11,850 bases of DNA, taken from the NCBI GenBank assembly GCA_002707085.1, contig PALY01000123.1:12421-24270 (forward strand). Reading direction: 5' to 3'. This document shows, piece by piece, positions 6,497-11,850 of the stretch. Positions within the stretch are counted from its first letter, which is position 1. Each line of letters begins with the position of its first letter. The notes under the pieces are model-generated. The model ran no database searches. It had not been told where the DNA came from and worked only from the letters and a program-made list of their open reading frames with translations. Both the position numbers and the translations under genes were made by a program. This stretch comes from Deltaproteobacteria bacterium. Lineage in GTDB: Bacteria; Myxococcota_A; UBA796.

Positions 6497-7959
6497 ATTG
6501 AACTCTTTCGTTCAGACGCTGCATGATTGATGTAGACCGTCTTCTCTTCCGCATAGAACTTCCATGCATCGGGACCCATCTCCCGAGGCCCGACACCCGT
6601 GGCCTTGATGCCGCCAAACGGCATGTGTGCTTCACCACCGATGGTGGGATTGTTCACATGAGTCATGCCCGCATCCAATTCATGAACGACTTGGAATGCT
6701 CGAGAAATATTGCTGGTGAACACAGAGCCGGTGAGTCCAAAGTCCACTGCGTTTGCGACCTGAATCGCTTCATCGAGTGAACCCACTCGAATCACGCTCA
6801 ATACCGGACCAAAGATTTCTTCTGTGGCGATTCGGGCATCGGCGGCCACATGATCAAACAAAGTGGGTGCCGGGAAATATCCCTTGTCCAGACCGTCATC
6901 GAGCATGCGACTTCCTCCGCAGCGCAAAGATGCTTCCCCTTGGCCAATCTCCATGTAGCGAAGCACCTGCTCCAATTGCCGGTCCGACACGCTAGGTCCC
7001 ATTGTGGTTCGTTCATCCATCGGATGACCCGCACGCATTGAAGCGGCGAGTCCCAAGACTTGTTCCACAAAATCATCGGCCACTTCGTTCATCACAATGG
7101 CACGGCTGGTGGCTGTACAGCGCTGTCCGGTAGAGCCGAATGCGCCCAACGCACAAGCGGCAGCAGCCTTTCCGATGTCGCCATCATCCAGCACAATCAA
7201 TGGATTCTTGCCGCCAAGTTCACATTGAACTGGCTTGTGTCGTTCTCCACATGCACGTTCAATGATTCGACCAACCTCGGTGCTACCCGTAAAGCTGATG
7301 GCCTTCACATCTGGGTGTTCAATCAGTGCTTGTGCCGGAGCGACATCACCATGAACGATGTTCACCACGCCTGGAGGAAAGCCAGCCTCCATCAGCAATT
7401 CACCAATAATATGGGCCGTGATGGGTGTTTCAGGTGCTGGCTTCAACACGACGGTATTGCCGGCCGCAACGGCTGGAGCAATCTTCCACAATGGAATGCA
7501 CACTGGAAAGTTCCATGGAGTGATCAAGCCGACAACACCGTGGGGGCGCCACATCGTCATCGCCAGGGTGCCCGGAAGCTCACTTTCCGAGGTGATTCCC
7601 GTCATTCGCCGGCAGTCACCTGCCGCGAATTCAACATAGCGAATGGTTTTTCCAACCTCGCCTTTGGCTTCCCGGAAAATCTTTCCTTCTTCTCGACTCA
7701 GAGCTTCTGCCAATCGGTCGGTATCTCTCTCGAGCAAACGGACCAGTCGATACAGTAAAGCGCCCCGTTGTGGGGCCGTTGTCTCACGCCAAGCTGGAAG
7801 CGCCGCTTTAGCAGCAGCAATGGCAGCATTTGCTTCATCTACACCCGAAGCTGGGGCCGTTCCCAACAACTCATCGGTATTCGCAGGACAACGGTTTTCA
7901 ACCGTGTTGGCTGTGGGGACCCACTCGCCACCGATCAGATTTGTGCAGTCGACACGCAT
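6490..7959 (-). CDS. NAD(P)-dependent aldehyde dehydrogenase
   Basis: A 489-residue member of the aldehyde dehydrogenase superfamily, which oxidises aldehydes to carboxylic acids with NAD(P)+. All key residues are present: N150 in TPWNFP, K173 in VLKPAPETP, the FTGSTEVG cofactor loop (223-230), the general base E247 in CELGGKNP, the nucleophile C281 in GQRCTATSR, and EIFGP at 381-385. The GQRCTATSR and MTMWRPHGVVG stretches recall the alpha-ketoglutarate-semialdehyde/benzaldehyde-type branch, but the substrate is not settled. ATG at 7959 is chosen because GGAGG lies four bases before it and it comes 10 bases after the ferredoxin stop; a GTG at 7992 would overlap the ferredoxin gene and lacks a better site. 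It is the last gene of the five-gene operon, where it would take the aldehyde made by the SDR to an acid. Confidence 0.95.
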   Translation of the reverse strand: MRVDCTNLIGGEWVPTANTVENRCPANTDELLGTAPASGVDEANAAIAAAKAALPAWRETTAPQRGALLYRLVRLLERDTDRLAEALSREEGKIFREAKGEVGKTIRYVEFAAGDCRRMTGITSESELPGTLAMTMWRPHGVVGLITPWNFPVCIPLWKIAPAVAAGNTVVLKPAPETPITAHIIGELLMEAGFPPGVVNIVHGDVAPAQALIEHPDVKAISFTGSTEVGRIIERACGERHKPVQCELGGKNPLIVLDDGDIGKAAAACALGAFGSTGQRCTATSRAIVMNEVADDFVEQVLGLAASMRAGHPMDERTTMGPSVSDRQLEQVLRYMEIGQGEASLRCGGSRMLDDGLDKGYFPAPTLFDHVAADARIATEEIFGPVLSVIRVGSLDEAIQVANAVDFGLTGSVFTSNISRAFQVVHELDAGMTHVNNPTIGGEAHMPFGGIKATGVGPREMGPDAWKFYAEEKTVYINHAASERKSSIY

Positions 7960-7969
7960 ACAACCTCCA

Positions 7970-8380
7970 TCAGGGATCAATCGGCTCTTCACCGAGAATG
8001 TTCGTTATTTTCACGCGGACACCGGCACCGAGAACGCCGGACTGACATGCCAAACGCTGGGCATCTGGGACACCCACATCGGCTTTGGTCTTCAATTCAT
8101 GGCCATCCGCAACCGTAAGAAACTCCGCTCCTTCCAGAACATCTACCCGGCACGTCCCACAAGTTCCGTCTGTACAGCCAGTAGAGATGGGCTGAGGACC
8201 ACGGCCTGCCGCATACACCAACGAGTCACCCTCTTTGGCTGACACAGTGTAGGTGGAGCCATCTGGGCAATCAAAAACAACATCGTAAGACGGCAATGCA
8301 GGAGGCTGTGGAGCGGAAGATGAACCACCTTCCAGACCCAATAATGCTTTCAGTCTTTTCCGAATCCCAAACGGTGTCAT
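7970..8380 (-). CDS. [2Fe-2S] plant-type ferredoxin
   Basis: A 136-residue small electron carrier. After a basic, amphipathic N-terminal stretch (IRKRLKALLGL) and a Ser/Pro-rich spacer, residues 32-126 form a plant-type ferredoxin domain. The cluster ligands are C69-x4-C74-x2-C77 in STGCTDGTCGTC and the distant C112 in RLACQSG. It carries electrons in the cytoplasm; its likely client here is the membrane di-iron hydroxylase at the head of the operon, by analogy with ferredoxin- or rubredoxin-fed membrane hydroxylases. No ferredoxin reductase is encoded in the window. The start ATG at 8380 follows AGGAGG by four bases and overlaps the SDR stop as ATGA, which implies translational coupling. A longer frame reaching 8485 lies inside the SDR gene and is not the real start. 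The spacing of the second to third motif is normal. Confidence 0.95.
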   Translation of the reverse strand: MTPFGIRKRLKALLGLEGGSSSAPQPPALPSYDVVFDCPDGSTYTVSAKEGDSLVYAAGRGPQPISTGCTDGTCGTCRVDVLEGAEFLTVADGHELKTKADVGVPDAQRLACQSGVLGAGVRVKITNILGEEPIDP

Positions 8381-9141
8381 TCCGCCTCCTTTTTGGGTGT
8401 TGTGGGTGACGCAATCGCAATGACGCGATCGTACAACCAATTGGGAACCCACCGAACAAACTTCATCAAACAAATCATCTGCCAAGGAAAGTTTACTTCC
8501 GATTTCCCTTTAAGTAGTCCCTTTACAATGATTCGCGCTGCCTTGTCTGTTTGGACCAAAAACGGCATGTCAAACGCATTGCGTGAGGTCAACTCGGAGA
8601 CGACAAAGCCGGGATGCACGGTGGTCACACCAACCCCATGGGGTCGCAAGTCGATGCGCATCGACTCCAACAAACTGGTCACATAAGATTTAGAGGCCGA
8701 GTATGGACCAAAATTGGGCAAACCGCGGAAACCTGCCACACTTGAAGTCGCCGACAACGTGCCTGTGCCACGCTTCAACATTCCAGGCAAAACGGCTGCA
8801 AATGCATGAATGACGCCCGCACAATTCACATTCATAATCTTCAATGTGTTCGCAGATGTGAAATGTCTTGCACTTCGACCATCACCAATGCCCGCATTGG
8901 CAAACATCAGATCACATGGTCCAAGCTCGGACTCCAATTTAAGAATGGCATCGGTCAAGCCCTTCTCATCCGCCACATCAGCGGTGGCATACGCAGCCCC
9001 CTCACCCATGGCTTCCACATGCTCTTTTAAAAGGTCATCTCGTCGAGCGATAAGACCTACTTTCCAACCACGCCGATGAAACTCTACAGCGACCGCTGCC
9101 CCGATTCCCGACGATGCTCCCGTGATGATGGCTACAGACAT
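8377..9141 (-). CDS. Short-chain dehydrogenase/reductase (classical SDR)
   Basis: A 254-residue classical SDR, which oxidises alcohols or reduces carbonyls with NAD(P)(H). The N-terminal Rossmann motif is TGASSGIG (7-14). NAG is at 82-84, N105 is in the MNVNCAG helix, and the catalytic set is S134 in ATSSVAG, Y147 and K151 in YSASK, followed by the HPGFV segment (176-180). Basic residues R33-R34 after the second strand favour NADP(H). The C-terminal region (about 215-246) is hydrophobic and aromatic with an FPWQM and WVPNWLYDR pattern, as in SDRs that lie against membranes and act on lipid-like substrates; that is inference. ATG at 9141 has AGGTGG about five bases upstream; a GTG at 9150 would add three residues. 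The gene starts 17 bases after the membrane protein gene and overlaps the ferredoxin start by four bases. Confidence 0.95.
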   Translation of the reverse strand: MSVAIITGASSGIGAAVAVEFHRRGWKVGLIARRDDLLKEHVEAMGEGAAYATADVADEKGLTDAILKLESELGPCDLMFANAGIGDGRSARHFTSANTLKIMNVNCAGVIHAFAAVLPGMLKRGTGTLSATSSVAGFRGLPNFGPYSASKSYVTSLLESMRIDLRPHGVGVTTVHPGFVVSELTSRNAFDMPFLVQTDKAARIIVKGLLKGKSEVNFPWQMICLMKFVRWVPNWLYDRVIAIASPTTPKKEAE

Positions 9142-9158
9142 GCAAACCACCTAACCAG

Positions 9159-10154
9159 TCAAGCCCCCTCTATGTCACTTCGTTTGACCACAAGACTCTT
9201 CCAGCCCAATCCTTCTTTCATTAAAAAGAAGCCGCCAAGGCCACATGTGAACGCAAATTGGCCCAGATGAAGCGTGATGGCAAAGGTGCCTGCCAACTCA
9301 GCTGGAACATTGAACAGCCACAAAGCTGCGGTACAAAACAACTCGTATCCGCCGAAAAAACCAGGCGTAGGCACAGCAGTCATTCCGGAAAGCGTGATGG
9401 ACCATGTGGTCCATACAGCCCCCACAGAGCTTGGGATGCCTGGGAAACCCCACATAAAGGCAGAAATACCCACCATGGTAAGCGTCCACAAACCAACCGT
9501 ATGAAAGGCCACCAATACAAGCCGTATGGGGCTGGACAGAAGGGACTTCATGCCGTCCCGAAAGCGCAACGCAAAACCACTGAAGCGACCCACAACCGGA
9601 ATCTTCGACAACAATGCAATCGCTTTGTCACCCACAATCATCAACGTTGCAGCAAAGACAATGCCAAGGGCAACAATCGTTCCGGCAATCTGCTGACCCG
9701 CACCCACCACATCAATGCCCTGAACAACCAAGCCGTCCTGTGGCAATTCCACCCACCAGGTCAAACCGAGCAACATGAACAACAGCATCAGCATGTCGAG
9801 CAACCGCTCCATGACAATGGCTGCCATGGCAATTCCAAATGGGACTTGGTGCCGTTCATACAACATGGCTGGGCGAACAAATTCCCCAAGTCTCAACGGC
9901 ACAACATTGATTGCCAAAAATCCAATGCTGTTGATTGCAAACAGTCGTGAGAAAGGAACTGACCGGTTGAGCAGAACCCCAAGTCGCAAAGTGCGAAGCG
10001 CATGCGCCATGAGGTAACAAAGGAAAACAGGCCCAAAGGTCCACCATTCAGTTTCTGCCAATGCTGTTGATGCTGTGTCGATGTCAATCTGAGCGATCAC
10101 CACAAACAAGCAGGCCACCATGACCACAAAGATGGCGACCATCTTTCCATGCAT
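9159..10154 (-). CDS. UPF0104 / LPG-synthase-TM family membrane protein (flippase-like)
   Basis: A 331-residue integral membrane protein with about eight hydrophobic segments, the first at residues 5-22. It carries the conserved signatures of the lysylphosphatidylglycerol synthase membrane-domain family (PF03706-type): PLRLGEFVRP at 86-95, MERLLD at 115-120, and PTPGFFGGYE at 262-271. In MprF the related domain flips aminoacylated lipids; stand-alone members are thought to move or bind lipid-linked molecules, but most are uncharacterised. There is no C-terminal synthase domain. ATG at 10154 is chosen because it overlaps the stop of the upstream hydroxylase gene as TGATG, which fits re-initiation. 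A frame reaching 10277 lies inside the upstream gene and encodes a Gly/Arg-rich stretch with no signal character, so it is rejected. Presence in this operon suggests a lipid-like substrate or product that must cross or be positioned in the membrane. Confidence 0.9.
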   Translation of the reverse strand: MHGKMVAIFVVMVACLFVVIAQIDIDTASTALAETEWWTFGPVFLCYLMAHALRTLRLGVLLNRSVPFSRLFAINSIGFLAINVVPLRLGEFVRPAMLYERHQVPFGIAMAAIVMERLLDMLMLLFMLLGLTWWVELPQDGLVVQGIDVVGAGQQIAGTIVALGIVFAATLMIVGDKAIALLSKIPVVGRFSGFALRFRDGMKSLLSSPIRLVLVAFHTVGLWTLTMVGISAFMWGFPGIPSSVGAVWTTWSITLSGMTAVPTPGFFGGYELFCTAALWLFNVPAELAGTFAITLHLGQFAFTCGLGGFFLMKEGLGWKSLVVKRSDIEGA

Positions 10155-10912
10155 CAAGATGGCCGGCGCAGCAGTTGCATGCTCAACAGATCGTTGCGAA
10201 GGGCCTGATCCGGTTCCAGCCCCAGGGCCTCTGGCAGCTCTTCTCCCGTGACTTCCGTTCCAAACATCCGGTCCCAAATGACCAATGTGTTGCCGTAGTT
10301 GCCGTCACAACGAGAGCCTTCTCGAACATGATGCCAAGCATGAAAGTGTGGATGATTGAACAACATGCCCCAGACCCGAGCCACGGGGTGCGCACAGTTC
10401 CAACGAAGGTTTGCATGTTGAAATGCATCAAAAACTGCGCCGACACTTAGTGCCGCAATCAAAACCCAGCTTGGCCAAGTACTCGTTTCCAGCAACACAC
10501 CGAACAACACAGACGGCAAAAGGGCCAACTGTATGAAGTCCACTACGTGCATGCGCAATCCAGCGGTCGCATCCAACCGCTCAGTCATGTGATGCACCCG
10601 GTGAAACAGCCATAGGAATGACACTCGGTGATGCGCCCTATGAAGCCAGTACCGAGAAAAGTCCAGCAACAGAAAGGCCACAACAAACTGTTGCCATGGT
10701 TCAGACAACGCCGAAGCATCTATCCAGCCCATAGATAAATAGGCCAAGATGGCATCGATCAACGCTAGCTTGATGCCAAACAGTACAAGACCATTCACCA
10801 CATTAATAACGGTGTCTTTTGTCACTATCCCCTGGTCACGTTCACGAGGAAGCGCTCCTCCAAGAAGGAGGAAAGTTCCCAACGCTGTTCCCTGAATCAG
10901 GGGTCCGATCAC
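10154..10912 (-). CDS. Sterol desaturase / fatty acid hydroxylase superfamily membrane di-iron enzyme
   Basis: A 252-residue integral membrane protein with hydrophobic segments near 8-20, 37-60, 76-88 and 127-160. It carries the eight-histidine di-iron pattern of the fatty acid hydroxylase superfamily: HRAHH (91-95), FHRVHH (H104, H107, H108), a lone H166 in FQHANL, and HFHAWHH (H189, H191, H194, H195), followed by the family-typical DGNYGNTLVIWDRMFGTE near 203-220. Such enzymes use O2 and two electrons to hydroxylate or desaturate lipids, sterols or carotenoids. The start is GTG at 10912, preceded by GGGGAGGA. It is the first gene of the operon and overlaps the next start by one base (TGATG). 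The ferredoxin two genes further on after the SDR is a likely electron donor. The exact substrate cannot be read from sequence; the protein is shorter than many eukaryotic members but normal for bacteria. Confidence 0.93.
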   Translation of the reverse strand: MIGPLIQGTALGTFLLLGGALPRERDQGIVTKDTVINVVNGLVLFGIKLALIDAILAYLSMGWIDASALSEPWQQFVVAFLLLDFSRYWLHRAHHRVSFLWLFHRVHHMTERLDATAGLRMHVVDFIQLALLPSVLFGVLLETSTWPSWVLIAALSVGAVFDAFQHANLRWNCAHPVARVWGMLFNHPHFHAWHHVREGSRCDGNYGNTLVIWDRMFGTEVTGEELPEALGLEPDQALRNDLLSMQLLRRPS

Positions 10913-10925
10913 ACCGTCCTCCCCG

Positions 10926-10943
10926 TCGAACGATATCGTTCAA
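10926..10943. promoter_or_regulatory. Palindrome, candidate operator of the five-gene operon
   Basis: GAACGATATCGTTC at 10928-10941 is a perfect 14-base palindrome. Extended to 10926-10943 it becomes an 18-base palindrome with a single mismatched pair (consensus half-site TTGAACGAT). It sits in the 44-base gap before the operon, ending 16 bases upstream of the hydroxylase GTG start codon and just before its ribosome site. Size and symmetry are typical of operators bound by TetR-type dimers. There is no T-run to make it a terminator. No regulator gene is in the window. Confidence 0.55.
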
Positions 10944-10956
10944 CCGTGTAGCCTGC

Positions 10957-11850
10957 TCAGCCTCCCTCAGAAGTCCCGAGCGGATCCGTATCGAGAGTCA
11001 GTCCTTCTACCAGGCCTGCATCATCAAAATATGCCTCAACATACAGGCATAAATCCGTACCTTCACCGTCCGCTTCACTCCCGTCTGCGCAGTCTACACA
11101 TCCCAAACCGAAGCTATCCAAATACTCGCAGACCACCGTCTCACCCGAACCAAGTTCCAGAAGGGAACCCAATTCACTGGTATCGACAAGCCCGCCAATC
11201 CAGGCGCCACCCAGCGATGTCGCATCTGGTGAGAATGTTCCCTCCAAATGCATGTTGTACATGGGAATCGCTGTAGAGACGGAACCCGATGTGTACGTGA
11301 TGTTGATTAGGTCTGTGTCAGCAGAAAAATAAGGTGCAGCCGAAAAGTCTGCGGGTGGGAAGTTGTAGACATCCGTCCCCAGATCTTGGGAGGGAACGCC
11401 ATCGTCATCCCACAACCCCTGAGCCACAACGAGCGTCAATTCGTCATCTCCGACCACATCCACGCTCGCGAGCAATGGGTACGCCAAATAGGCACCCAAC
11501 AACGCGCCCACCCCAGGTGGTTCAGCAAAGTTCGCATTCGGCAAATCAAGCTCGTACACGTTGCCCACCAACGAAGATGCATCTGACTCCAAAGGGGCGC
11601 CGTATGGACTGGTCGTGAACGTGGCGATCATCTCGTTCGCACACGTTGCCGTCAACGTGTAGCTTTCGTTCCCTGTCAGTTCACCAGTGATGGCCACAGT
11701 TTCATAGTGGGTTTCATTCCAGGCCAACTCGAGGTCCACTTCAACACCAGCGCTATCCTTTAATGAGAAGGAAACACTTTCCTCTGGACGCATGTCGAAT
11801 TCAACGGCCAACGCATCTCGGTAATAGACACCATCATCACCATCATCAGG
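10957..11850 (-). CDS. Hypothetical surface-type protein (partial, N-terminus off window)
   Basis: The frame is open from the window edge to the stop at 10957, giving 298 codons without an N-terminus. A TTG at 11811 could be read as a start, but the frame continues upstream as PDDGDDGVYYRDA, so the true start is outside. The protein is acidic, rich in Gly, Ser, Thr and Asp, with alternating beta-strand-like segments and few basic residues. A late Cys-containing part (about 11070-11150) has GCVDCADG and nearby Cys at either side. No known domain is recognised. The DDGDDG stretch looks like the linker of the lipoproteins in this window, so an exported lipoprotein or surface protein is likely but its signal peptide is not visible. 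It lies 44 bases upstream of the hydroxylase operon in the same direction, separated by the palindrome, so it may be a separate unit. Confidence 0.75.
   Translation of the reverse strand, partial: PDDGDDGVYYRDALAVEFDMRPEESVSFSLKDSAGVEVDLELAWNETHYETVAITGELTGNESYTLTATCANEMIATFTTSPYGAPLESDASSLVGNVYELDLPNANFAEPPGVGALLGAYLAYPLLASVDVVGDDELTLVVAQGLWDDDGVPSQDLGTDVYNFPPADFSAAPYFSADTDLINITYTSGSVSTAIPMYNMHLEGTFSPDATSLGGAWIGGLVDTSELGSLLELGSGETVVCEYLDSFGLGCVDCADGSEADGEGTDLCLYVEAYFDDAGLVEGLTLDTDPLGTSEGG

Noticed and set aside
7060..7758. A 232-codon plus-strand ORF
   Set aside because: It is antisense to the aldehyde dehydrogenase, which has all catalytic residues; the plus-strand product shows no domain.
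7959..7992. GTG start for the aldehyde dehydrogenase
   Set aside because: It would overlap the ferredoxin gene, while ATG at 7959 has a good GGAGG site and begins directly at the conserved domain.
9258..9950. A 230-codon plus-strand ORF rich in Gln, His and Lys
   Set aside because: It is antisense to the membrane protein gene; its composition reflects reversed hydrophobic codons.
10154..10277. Longer N-terminus for the flippase-like protein
   Set aside because: The added 41 residues are Gly/Arg-rich, lie wholly inside the hydroxylase gene and have no membrane or signal character.

Overview
The window looks like a piece of chromosome from a Myxococcota-type bacterium (the former Deltaproteobacteria), or a close relative with similar surface proteins. 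Three things point there: a large secreted protein ending in a GCGC-hydrophobic-RRK tail like the MYXO-CTERM sorting signal and preceded by a MopE-like Asp/Cys metal-binding motif; a lipoprotein with a long (Asp-Ala/Ser/Thr)n linker and Cys-rich DCxDCG repeats; and a third surface-type protein whose N-terminal part shows a DDGDDG stretch at the window edge. GC content is moderate by eye. Genes are packed very tightly, with no RNA genes, CRISPR array, insertion sequence or gene-free stretch above 300 bases.

Layout. 1-1068 (-): the N-terminal 356 codons of a fused RecB-family nuclease / XPD-DinG-type iron-sulfur helicase, cut by the window edge. Its ORF does not appear as a complete ORF and is read here from the reverse complement. 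1164-2648 (+): M32 metallocarboxypeptidase, ending 1 bp from the convergent lipoprotein glutathione peroxidase (2650-3192, -). 3256-5229 (+): beta-helix-like surface protein, convergent with the Asp-rich lipoprotein (5236-5844, -). 5927-6496 (+): GNAT acetyltransferase, whose stop region overlaps the end of the next operon.

6490-10912 (-): a tight five-gene operon, read in the order membrane di-iron hydroxylase (sterol desaturase/fatty acid hydroxylase superfamily), UPF0104/LPG-synthase-TM-like membrane protein, short-chain dehydrogenase, [2Fe-2S] ferredoxin, aldehyde dehydrogenase. Junctions are TGATG overlap, 17 bp, ATGA overlap and 10 bp. Together these activities could form a hydroxylate-oxidise-oxidise route on a lipid-like or hydrophobic substrate, with the ferredoxin feeding the di-iron enzyme. 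A perfect 14-bp palindrome 16 bp before the first start codon is a candidate operator. This operon is the most interesting part of the window. 10957-11850 (-): a surface-type protein of unknown function, missing its N-terminus at the window edge.
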